Notes under the pieces: model-generated
Told to the model about the DNA's origin: nothing
Database searches by the model: none
What the model saw: the letters and a program-made list of their open reading frames with translations, nothing else
Translations under genes and position numbers: made by a program
From: Echinostoma caproni
Taxonomy: Eukaryota; Platyhelminthes; Trematoda; Plagiorchiida; Echinostomatidae
Assembly (NCBI GenBank): GCA_900618425.1
Contig: UZAN01043696.1
Span: 1,831-17,424, forward strand
Length of the DNA: 15,594 nucleotides
Direction: 5' to 3'
Part shown: positions 8,198 to 15,594 of the stretch, piece after piece
Position numbering within the stretch: position 1 is the first letter of the stretch
Layout: the number at the start of each line of letters is the position of its first letter

Positions 8198-8884
8198 GTG
8201 AAATAGCGTTTCCAATCCTTTTCAGATTTTGGTGACTCATTGGCTCAGCTTGACGACACGCTTCCATAAAGAACCATTATTGGTTTATCTCTGATAAATT
8301 ATGCGAACTGTTCTCGGTTAACATATAGAGTATGCTTCATAAAAGAAATTTCTGGAATCAGTGCTGAACTTTTCGTGATGAAAGAAATTCTACATTGATC
8401 ATAGTGCGAATATCCGAGGTTTCTTTGTGACTACGATATTACACTAAAACTGGTCAGTTAACATTTGTATTAGTGAATGTTCACTTCAGTCATTTTTTCT
8501 TTCGAGCGATGATGTTTTTAATTAATTGATTTGGTTTCAGTTATCTACTTTGCACTTTACCAGCGTCCAGTTCTCATTCAAATCATCACGACAACGAATT
8601 TACCCCTCCCAGATTGATAGATTTTCGGCGAAATAATGTTTTACATATTAAGAAAACTTTGTTTTTTGTTGATAGTCACGCAAACAATTCACTAACGATG
8701 GAAGCTCACAAATGACTTTTCTGTTCTATTTGACGGTTTCTTAATAACTGGTACCCGCCAATTGTTGCCTCCTGTCGTCCAAACCATTTTCACTGCTTCC
8801 TCTAGTCTCACTGATTGAACAAGTTCACTGCATGTTGTTTTTAGCACAATAGTTTATTTGATTGTTTGGTTCATGTTCAAACAG

Positions 8885-9034
8885 GCAACGCGTCCCGGAT
8901 GCTTCCGGAATATAAGACATGTAGCTGGCCAGATATTTTGTCTGTCGCTTTCCGGGACAGATAACAACCCACGCTTTGTGGTTGTCACTGTTAGTGATTC
9001 ACTCCGTCTGACCCAATTTCTCCATTCTTGTAGT
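8885..9034 (+). CDS. Possible exon D
   Basis: After an AG at 8883-8884 a phase-0 frame stays open for 50 codons to a TAA at 9035. It includes RHVAGQIFCLSLSG and NNPRFVVVTVSDSLRLTQF, which have the alternating hydrophobic pattern of a beta-propeller blade. That resemblance is only a guess. Entry in phase 0 fits the end of exon C. The exit is unsolved: joining the next exon (9147) needs a phase-2 donor, and the only one in frame is a weak GTCGCT at 8944. An alternative frame here also has a 25-codon peptide-like stretch. The limits given are the open frame, not proven splice sites. Confidence 0.25.
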
Positions 9035-9146
9035 TAAATGAAGCCATCTGTGAGAACTCCGTTAATCTATTGGACTTGTTTCGTTCAACACGATCAAATT
9101 ACAATTCCTATCATTATTATAATTAATATTATAATTTCTCTTTCAG

Positions 9147-9546
9147 GCCCCCTTCGTTTTCGTGGTTAACAGATCTTGAACTTGTACCTGTTCGTGTGGA
9201 TGAGTTATCATCAGCTTTGAACCAATCATCCCAGGGCGATTCTGTAGTGCGTGACTGGAAACTGTATCGATTGCTTGTCCGTTGTGCTTTACCTTGTTTG
9301 CCGGCACAACGAATGCTGTGGCAACTGCGAGCCGAGGCACGCTTGTGTCCCTCTTCGAGCCCACATTCCCGGTTTCGCTTGTTAGACCAGATTGAGATTG
9401 GTCTCACTCAGCGATTCAGCGCCGTGCGTCAACCAGACTGGCGATTCCATGCCGTTGAAGACAATCGCTGGTTCTGGACCAGTGCTCTATTACGCATCAG
9501 TTTGATCTGGCAATTATTTCCGGTTGAGCTGCAACGCGTGGTTGAA
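9147..9546 (+). CDS. Large internal exon, unrecognised protein
   Basis: This is the strongest coding exon of the window. The acceptor is TTTCTCTTTCAG|G at 9146/9147 and the donor GTTGAA|GTGAGT at 9546/9547, both near consensus. In between lie one base and 133 codons without a stop. The peptide reads PPSFSWLTDLELVPVRVDEL, then RDWKLYRLLVRCALPCLPAQ, RFRLLDQIEIGLTQRF, DNRWFWTSALLRISLIW, QLFPVELQRVVE. It is rich in Leu, Arg and Trp and looks alpha-helical, like a scaffold or repeat-type helical protein rather than an enzyme. I cannot name the family. It enters in phase 2 and leaves in phase 0, so both 10001 and 11161 are in-frame partners. The exon is clearly more GC-rich than its introns. Confidence 0.75.
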
Positions 9547-9851
9547 GTGAGTTCCACAGATCCACTATGAAATTGCTAATTTTACTTCGTTATGCTCCAA
9601 AATCCTGTCAGTCAAAAAGATCATGATTTCCCCTTTTATATTCCTACCGGTAATTTTTATTGCTAACATCTGAATTGATTGTTTCCTCATTGGGTGTTTC
9701 TCTCAGGGCCTTTTACTTTTTGTTTTCACCTGGAAAATATGCATACTGTTGCAAAACATTTTCACATCTGAAAAGCTAAATTGCTTCTTTGGAATATTTT
9801 CATCCATCTCCAACTTTGGGAGGTTTCTTCTTCTAGACCTCCGCATTGAAG

Positions 9852-9894
9852 TTTTCGTAGCACCTTCCAGACATTCTGGAAGGTGCTACGAAAA
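9852..9894. repeat. Perfect 20-bp inverted repeat, 3-nt loop
   Basis: The arm TTTTCGTAGCACCTTCCAGA (9852-9871) is followed by CAT and by its exact reverse complement (9875-9894). Beyond the arms, similarity continues weakly after a two-base indel (AAGTTTT against AAAACTT). It lies within the intron between 9546 and 10001. RNA from either strand would form a tight hairpin. The stem is shorter than a normal pre-miRNA. Just downstream, GTAGCAGTCGCTAC near 9912-9925 is a smaller inverted repeat sharing the GTAGC unit. Confidence 0.9.
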
Positions 9895-10000
9895 AACTTT
9901 GTTTGAAAAAGCCGTAGCAGTCGCTACAAGCTCCAAATACATCCCTAAGTTATTCCTAGCTATCTAATAACTGACTACTTTTCTGACCCAAAGGCTTCAG

Positions 10001-10237
10001 GAGAGTAACGGGTGTTTATTTGGTTGGTCACTTTTTTCCTCTGATTGGGTCGGCTTTTTGTCCCGCTTCTTCCGCACTCTCCAGTTCACGATACCTCAGT
10101 TTGCTCTGTTGCCCGCGCGATGGTTCATTGCTCGTGGTTTAACGGGCACGCACACTCTCTTCCGACTGTATAACCACCACATCAGACAGTTTTTGCGACG
10201 TGACCTACCTGTCGGTCACCAGCTTGGACGCGCGTGA
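10001..10237 (+). CDS. Exon ending in a stop, possible last exon
   Basis: The acceptor CAAAGGCTTCAG|GAG at 10000/10001 follows a pyrimidine-containing tract and enters in phase 0, matching the donor at 9546. The exon has 78 codons and a TGA at 10235-10237. The peptide reads ESNGCLFGWSLFSSDW, VGFLSRFFRTLQFTIPQF, ALLPARWFIARGLTG, LFRLYNHHIRQFLRRDLP. It is aromatic and helical like the preceding exon, which supports the join. It may be the true C-terminus. It could instead be an internal exon with a weak phase-0 donor (CTACCT|GTCGGT at 10210/10211) leading to 11161, or an alternative last exon. No AATAAA follows closely. The protein family is not recognised. Confidence 0.6.
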   Translation, partial: ESNGCLFGWSLFSSDWVGFLSRFFRTLQFTIPQFALLPARWFIARGLTGTHTLFRLYNHHIRQFLRRDLPVGHQLGRA

Positions 10238-11160
10238 TTTCATCGCTGTACGTGTGCATGTGCGTTTGTTGTGATGTGATGTTTGCATTCGATCATTTAT
10301 GCGACTAAACAAACACTGTTCGCACCTGATACTAAGCCGTGGTCCGCATCAACAACGATCGACATTGAGGTCGCTGACCGTCCGTGGTCATTCGTGTTCA
10401 CCATCACCGTCTCAGCTGCCGTGAACTGATCGTACGTGTACGGCCACTAGTTTCTGGTTTACCACGCTAACTGATGGTCAAGAAGTTATCCAGCTTGTTG
10501 GTGGTAAAACGCGGAATTGATCATAACTGATGTTTGTGGCCAATCGTACCACTGTTCTGACCGGAACGTGTACGGGATCGCTCCTGTGCAACAGGTGAGG
10601 ACACCCCTGAGTGGCCAGTGATTTCCAGACTGGGATTTTGACCTCGACCTGGAAACATTGAACATGTTTTGTACGTGCGCTAGAGGGGATCAAAAAAATC
10701 TTTAAACAGATTTCTTCGTTTTTACAAATAACTTTGAAAATTAGTTTGAAGTGATACTCACTACTTCTGTCTTATCCTATGATTGAGTCATTCCCATATT
10801 GTTATCATCGGCAATATGGCATATTGCGTATCCTTTTCCTCATTCATAGCTTGTAAAACATTTGTTTTCCAAGAATGATATCAACTGACCTAGGTTGACG
10901 CAATATAGTCGTAAGATACTTGCCACTCGATCCAATCCATGTCATTTTTTCACGCTTGTTATGACAACCGTTGATTTGCACACAGATACACTCTTCTGAA
11001 GTTGTATTGCTAGCTGTGTTAAACGTGCTCAGAAACGTGTATAGTTTTGATGCTAACACAGTGGCATTGGACGGCTTTAAAAAAACGAGAAGCAGCAAGT
11101 TTTGAAAATTATATCTGCCTTTCTCTCCCTCTACCACTCTACCCTGTTTATTTCTAATAG
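10238..11160. other. 3' UTR or intron, no gene recognised
   Basis: The first part (to about 10450) is GC-richer, with a TG-rich run near 10247-10285 and several short overlapping open frames. One (about 10280-10426) could encode a protein-like stretch with EVADRPWSFVFTITVSAAVN before a TGA, but no acceptor precedes it. The minus frame 10693-10478 is open without motifs. From 10690 on the sequence is AT-rich and intron-like, ending in the pyrimidine-rich tract and acceptor before 11161. No canonical polyadenylation hexamer was found in the first 450 bp after the stop at 10237. Confidence 0.4.
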
Positions 11161-11304
11161 GGTTTGTCTGCTCTCTTAGCTGGCTGTACTGCTGTCTTAG
11201 TCAACACCAAACTTCCAGTTATTCTCCAATTGGCTATTCTGTTCGCACAACGCATCCTGGTTGATTGGACTGTGGATACGTTTGATTTACGCTGCCTGGA
11301 TGCG
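11161..11304 (+). CDS. Hydrophobic exon, phase 0 to 0
   Basis: The acceptor TTTATTTCTAATAG|G is at 11160/11161 and the donor GATGCG|GTAAGT at 11304/11305, the latter perfect beyond the exon. The 48 codons read GLSALLAGCTAVLVNTKLPV, ILQLAILFAQRILVDW and TVDTFDLRCLDA. Two hydrophobic stretches could be membrane helices or buried helices. The length is a multiple of three with both ends in phase 0, so it can be skipped or included without shifting the frame. It follows in phase from the donor at 9546 and leads in phase to 11598. Without splicing the frame would run to a TAA at 11407-11409. Confidence 0.7.
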
Positions 11305-11597
11305 GTAAGTCTGTTCTCGCGTAATATTCTTTTGACGTTTCTTGCTATGCCTACTGTCCACATGCGCTTTCATCTTCAATGTTTCAAGTGGATTGGTCTG
11401 TGCAAATAAAGAATGTCCTCCGTGAGAGAATTTTCTGAATTTCATGATCATCCTGTTTTAAATAGCATCACTTACTATCTCCGTCCATCGCGTATTTAAA
11501 TTTCACAATTTTTGTTTTCATAATACAGACGTTGCAGTAAGAATGTCAGAAACTGACAGTCATTCTAACTAATCATGCACAAGACACGCTTTGTTAG

Positions 11598-11706
11598 GTA
11601 ACAGAAAATAGGCTAAATTTAGTGTGGGAACTTTGGCTGTCTTATTGGAGTATTGACCGTACAGTGCGCCTTCTCACTGCTTCCGTCACGGTTTCTCTCG
11701 ATCGAT
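11598..11706 (+). CDS. Exon with Trp-rich helical segment
   Basis: The acceptor CTTTGTTAG|GTA is at 11597/11598; its pyrimidine tract is short. Entry is in phase 0, matching the donor at 11304. The frame reads VTENRLNLVWELWLSYWSID, RTVRLLTASVTVSLDR. It leaves in phase 1 at CGAT|GTGAGT (11706/11707), a strong donor. Joined to 13438 the split codon is TGT (Cys). Unspliced, the frame stays open to a TGA at 11829-11831 through a hydrophobic tail (WFVLCTAVTSLLVFVLF), so a retained-intron end with a membrane anchor is an alternative. Confidence 0.55.
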
Positions 11707-13437
11707 GTGAGTTATTGTGTTCCGTTCGCATCAGGTTTTGGGATTTACTCCAAAATCATTGCTGGTTTGTTCTGTGCACTGCTGTCACCTCACTGTTGGT
11801 ATTCGTTCTGTTCATTTATTTCTTTGAATGATACAATTGGAGAAGACTTATGTTAACTTTTCTCAAACTATTTCACTCTCATGCGTTGCTCAGAATAAAC
11901 GATGCCCATGAAGAAAGCGTTATCATCTGAACATATTTTCAGAAATGGTAGTTTCCCGCACACTATCAATCCAATGATCCGTGAGTAAATAATTCCGTAA
12001 CTGATCAAGTCCCACTAGCGGCATAGTCATTCTTTTGTCACAATCCATCCGTTTCGTATTCACTTTATTTTTTAACAAAATAGATTTGCCCCCTAAAACT
12101 TTTCCCATGCTCCCCACACCCCACGTTATATTCAGCTGTCACTCGCATCAGATTGTCATAAGTAATGCGTTTTCTAACGTCATGCTTACTCTCACTTTCA
12201 CCTGCTGGACGAGATTCGCATGTCATCGGAGTACATTTGTAACCCGAACAGACTAAATATCCCGGGTATCTCATAGAGAATCATCTCTCTATTGAACTCT
12301 GTACCGAATTATAAAATCACGCCTAATTGCACTTCCAATCGGGCGCAATGATGTCTATCGTTTTGTTCACTCAGCCAATGTGTCGTAGACGTTTTTCTAC
12401 CCTTCGTACCGTTGATGCGTCATACTGGTCGCACAGAGGGTGTGCGTCGATTTTGTCCACATCCGGCGACCTTCATGAATTTAGCCTCACAAACGCATAG
12501 ACGACACAGTTGTGACTAATCACCTAGGCCTTATACACGAAATGGTGCCTACTTGTGCTCCAATCCAACTGACGGTATCGGGCTTTGTTTTGCCTCTTTC
12601 ACTCCCTTCTAAATAATGGTACCCATGAGGGAATTAAGTTGTCTGTCTGCATGCTCCCTAGCTGATAGCGAGGTAGAGAGCACATGAAACACTGTCCGTT
12701 TGGCAACGACACACTTGTAGCCTATTCAACTTGCTATCGACTACTCGGTTGCTTATTGATCTCCTTATGGTCGTGAGTCACTTCCGACGACGAGAGTGGA
12801 AGACAGTAGTGATTTGTTTACCCTACACTGCGCGATTGTCAGCTTTTTGGTTGCAAAGTAACCACAAAAATATCGATCACTTGAGGGTGATCGTCGCGCA
12901 TGGGCTTTTATCTGCCAATAATATTGAATCCAAGACAGCTCAGCTGTGCTTCTTTGGAGGTCAGCATCTCATTAAAAATCAAGTCCTTTTATTATTCTTT
13001 CAAATGAACAGGTATTTTTTGGTTTGGAGCTGATTCTCAATTTTAACTACTTAACACAGCTAACCAATCGGTGCACGTGTTGTCCGGTACAATTGCAAAG
13101 TTAGGTATCCTTTAGCAGTGATCCCACATTGGAGCACAATTACTCTAGCGTTTTTGTGTGTCGGTGGAAAATCCTTCATCCTTTTTTGTTCATTGATAAT
13201 TTAATTCGGTAACGAACACAATATACCCAAATTTGCTTCACTAATATCCGTTTTCGCTTGGCTTATTTTTGATCGCCAATCGTTGTCACCTGCTACACTG
13301 TTTGTGCGCGTTTACGGTGATTTCGCGCGTCCCCGTGTGTCCCATTCTTGCATGTTTTGTTTTCGATCTTTCCGAAATCTGTTTCATCTGATAGCTGATC
13401 GATTGGAATCTGTCTGGATTAGCGTTTCCCGCTCCAG
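11707..13437. other. Long intron, no supported gene
   Basis: If the exon chain is right this is a 1.73-kb intron, starting GTGAGT and ending in a pyrimidine-rich tract, CGTTTCCCGCTCCAG. It contains a GC-richer block (about 12335-12560) with short open frames on both strands but no motif, perhaps an old repeat. It also has an open plus frame, 12677-13033, discussed as a rejected exon. No RNA gene or transposon protein was recognised. Confidence 0.4.
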
Positions 13438-13650
13438 GTCTCCACCCACCGATTAATGGCGGACCTCCAGCTTACTCCAATCCTTCAACATCTGTGGATG
13501 GTAATGGTAGCCACATGGGCAGTCAGCGCAAATCGACCACCCGTACGGGTAGTTCGTTCTTGGTCGCATTTGTCCACCTGGTCTCTGAAGTAGCTCCAAG
13601 TCTAATGGACTGGTCGACTGAGTTGGCTCATATTGAACCAGCCTTACGAG
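13438..13650 (+). CDS. Exon with Gly/Ser linker and helix
   Basis: The acceptor CCCGCTCCAG|GT is at 13437/13438 and the donor CTTACGAG|GTAAGA at 13650/13651, both strong. It enters in phase 1 (the split codon becomes TGT after the exon ending at 11706) and leaves in phase 1. The 70 full codons start with a low-complexity linker, LHPPINGGPPAYSNPSTSVD, GNGSHMGSQRKSTTRTG. They continue as SSFLVAFVHLVSEVAPSLMD and WSTELAHIEPALR, probably helical. The basic QRKSTTR could be a phosphorylation or localisation site, but that is speculation. The family is unknown. The next exon is not seen before the retroelement at 14047 and must lie beyond it. Confidence 0.7.
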
Positions 13651-14046
13651 GTAAGAACCATTTCATTTCATCAACTGGGACATCATTCTTTTTTGATTCA
13701 ATAATGAATGGTATCTTCAACATTTGAATCTTGATTTCGGAAGCCTTCGTACCGATCAAGTTTAGTTACAAACAGGTGTTACTTCGTTATCGCTTCCAAC
13801 CGAAAACATATTTTATTATTTTTGAGACTTTCAAAGTCAAAGTTTTGTCATAGGAAATGCTTAAAAGCTGTTGATTTTCTTGTCACATGGAGTTTTGGGC
13901 GCAGATTAATCAAGTCACGAAGCGACTTTAATTTGCCCCATAGGGATGAACATTCAGCTGCTAAACAATCACTCGTTTGTGGAAATGGCATGGGAAAAAC
14001 AAAAAAACATGGTGATACGCTGCACATTCAATCAAATTAGGTAAAT
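13651..14046. other. Intron start, no further exon seen
   Basis: AT-rich sequence following the donor at 13650. The open plus frame 13822-14040 has no recognisable motif and no supported splice sites. It ends where the 3' end of the CR1-like element begins on the other strand. Confidence 0.45.
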
Positions 14047-14197
14047 TCAGCTAAGTTTGTGTTTAAGGATCTCCGTAACAAGATCGGTGTTAGTAAGAAA
14101 CCGTGCCAATTACGGTATTACAGAATACTTGCAAGTTGTGGTGCGTGCTACTATATATTTATACTGTGAGTGAGTGCTAGATGTAGAGATACATTTA

Positions 14198-14600
14198 CTA
14201 AGATGAGATGACAGGGTGAGATGGGTCTAGTAGTATTCTGGTAGAAAGTTTCTGGCAAGCCTTAAAGTACTGTAAAGTTAAAAACTGCACATGTTCGCGA
14301 GGTATAGCACTGCATCGACGTATGTGTTTGACGGATGTACGTATAAGTTTGAAGTCTTTGATTAGAAGGGACGAAAAAGTGGGACGCATAAAGCTAGTGG
14401 GGAAGGATACAAGAGAAGACAAAAAAAATTATTTAATGATTTGGGGTAGATAACATTTTCCAAAAATAATGAAAAACGTAAGTTTCCTGACTGTGAAATG
14501 TCTCGACGATATGAGGGGATCAAGAGAGATTATGGAAATTGGTGAAACCGAGGTATTTGACGGAGCACGCTCTTGAAATTTTTTCTCCATTGGTATTAAC
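14198..14600 (-). pseudogene. CR1-like thumb and C-terminal remnant
   Basis: NGEKISRACSVKYLGF (about 14594-14543) matches the thumb of CR1/Jockey RTs (family form: VxSxKYLGVxF). A TGA interrupts the following NLS-SPH segment. Further left LLIKDFKLIRTSVKHI, REHVQFLTLQYFKACQKLS and RILLDPSHPV follow the usual C-terminal order, where a Cys/His or basic helical stretch and a final NxxxHPLH-like motif occur. A frameshift before LSKCISTSS carries the reading on to the TGA at 14049-14047. Confidence 0.75.
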
Positions 14601-14686
14601 ATGCTGGCAAGAGTTCGTCACATCGATGTATTGGTCGCCCTTCAGCAAAGAAAACAAGCCATCTTTGCACTTGGAAAGGATTCATT

Positions 14687-15385
14687 CTAAGGTTGTATTG
14701 TGAAGACCAGTCGATGAACAGTGAAATATTCTGCATCCTCGGCATACTTAATGAGCAAACAATCATCAGAAGCACGCATGGAAGAAATATAGGTTGTGAA
14801 CAGGAAAGGAGAAAGGATAGAACCTTGAGGAACTCCTTGAGTGGAGGGTAAAAGTGAAGAGTTGTGACCCNTAGTAAACTGTAATCGATGGGTGAAATAA
14901 TTGCTTAACAGATGAGCAATCTCCGGCTGAATATCCTTCTCAGAGAGAGTGTGAAGAAGTTTGGACCTATCCACACAATTAAAGGCTTCACCGTAACCAA
15001 AGAAACAGCCGAACAGCTTTATATTTTCTGTCCAGGGAAGAAGAAACATTATGAATGAGGAATGCATCGATGGTCGAGCTGGAACTGCAATAGGCAAATT
15101 GAGTGGGATCATGTGCATTCAGCTGGGGCAACATCTTCTGTGGTAAAATCTTTTCTAGATCTTTCAAACCAACAGACGGGCAAGCAATCGGGCGAAATTC
15201 AAACTTTCCTTTCTGAGGGGTTGGCGCGATAGAATCCACTCTCCAGCAGTCCGGAATGCTACGCTGAGTAAAGCATAGGTTGATCAGTTCGGTGAAAACA
15301 GGAGAAAGGGAAACTGCATGTTCTGTGAGCACCACAGGGGGCAGTCCATCAGAATCACGTGCTTTATTAGACTGCAGAGTGATTA
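14687..15385 (-). pseudogene. CR1-like reverse transcriptase remnant
   Basis: RNA-dependent DNA polymerase domain of the element. The first frame (to 14988) carries the fingers: KARDSDGLPPVVL, then TPQKGKFEFRPIACPSV, then DPTQFAYCSSSS, ending near KYKAVRLF. The second frame (15118-14687) takes over at FFGYGEAFNCVDRSKLL, so there is a frameshift near 15000-15030. The A-motif Asp is seen as FNCVD. QGVPQGSILSPFLF is the B-type motif. The catalytic box reads YAED (about 14746-14735) instead of F/YADD, with the first Asp changed to Glu. Base 14872 is unknown (n) and falls between FT and GHNSS. Stops upstream at about 15395-15450 also interrupt it. Confidence 0.85.
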
Positions 15386-15594
15386 AAGTTTTGAATACTT
15401 CTATGTGATCCTTAATTTATTTAAAAACATTAAGAGGGGGGACTACTGCTGTGAATGGAACAGGGGCGTCGGTTTCAACATTACTGAATTGGCGAGATTG
15501 TCCGCATTGGCAGCTGGCAGATTCTCATTCGTTTTGAGACCACAAAACTGAAACAACTTTTTCCATGTATCACGGCAATTCCTGTTGGCCAGCA

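Larger units (their letters stand above)
14047..15594 (-). mobile_element. CR1/Jockey-like non-LTR retrotransposon, 5' part cut by window end
   Basis: Reading leftward from the window end, the minus strand encodes the second protein of a CR1-like element in order. A pre-RT stretch (LANRNCRDTWKKLFQFCG) comes first. Then come SNKARDSDGLPPVVL, LINLCFTQRSIPDCWRVDSI, PIACPSVGLKDLEKIL, and the palm motifs FNCVDRSKLL, STQGVPQGSILSPFLF and YAEDAEYF. The thumb follows (NGEKISRACSVKYLGF), then the C-terminal region (REHVQFLTLQYFKACQKLS, ILLDPSHP, VARTTTCKYSVIP, LARFLTNTDLV) and a TGA at 14049-14047. Several frames are needed, so the copy is dead. It probably sits in a host intron in antisense orientation. 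The clade call (CR1 rather than another Jockey-superfamily member) is tentative. Confidence 0.8.

Noticed and set aside
9113..9136. AT-rich near-palindrome (ATTATAAT repeated) before exon 9147
   Set aside because: Low-complexity AT sequence of this length is expected in an intron end and carries no independent evidence of function.
9749..9967. 72-codon plus-strand open frame in the intron
   Set aside because: It spans both arms of the perfect palindrome and lies between well-supported splice sites, so it is not a gene.
10280..10426. Protein-like open frame after the stop at 10237
   Set aside because: No AG acceptor precedes it and other frames are equally open. The GC-richer composition alone explains the openness.
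12681..12772. Possible plus-strand exon (HETLSVWQRHTCSLFNLLS) with a GTC|GTGAGT donor
   Set aside because: The acceptor region has several AGs in a row and no pyrimidine tract. The exon would end in phase 0 while the next supported exon (13438) needs phase 1, so it does not fit the chain.

Overview
The window is eukaryotic nuclear DNA, most likely from a digenean trematode (flatworm). It has spliced exons with GT-AG boundaries, long introns and sparse coding sequence. It also carries decayed RTE-like and CR1-like non-LTR retrotransposons whose residual protein motifs match copies I associate with liver-fluke and blood-fluke genomes. The taxon is an inference from those families; no rRNA, mitochondrial or marker gene is present to confirm it. 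There are no bacterial operons, ribosome binding sites or CRISPR arrays. Positions 4832 and 14872 are ambiguous bases (n).

Layout. 1-3690: no recognisable gene, with one weak candidate first exon on the minus strand (573-739). 3690-3955: a tRNA-derived SINE-like repeat with A and B boxes. 4469-4510 (minus): a 42-nt motif with the hammerhead ribozyme core and a minimal helix III, of the kind linked to Penelope-like elements. 4663-about 7270 (minus): a broken RTE-clade retrotransposon with a degraded endonuclease, part of the linker, a C-terminal domain, an AATAAA and an A-tail, but no reverse-transcriptase palm.

7387-13650 (plus): a series of exons that look like parts of one or two host genes. 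Splice phases agree between 7522-7609, 7709-7784 and 8113-8197; between 9147-9546 and either 10001-10237 or 11161-11304; and between 11161-11304, 11598-11706 and 13438-13650. The 10001-10237 exon ends in a stop codon. It may therefore be an alternative last exon, or it may end one gene before a second begins. I do not recognise the protein. The N-terminal part is acidic and serine-rich, and the later part is rich in tryptophan, leucine and hydrophobic helices. A perfect 20-bp inverted repeat with a 3-nt loop lies in the intron at 9852-9894.

14047-15594 (minus): the 3' two thirds of a CR1/Jockey-like element that runs off the window end, with reverse transcriptase, thumb and C-terminal regions broken by a frameshift, stop codons and a mutated catalytic box (YAED). 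Both retrotransposons and the hammerhead motif lie on the minus strand, opposite to the host gene.
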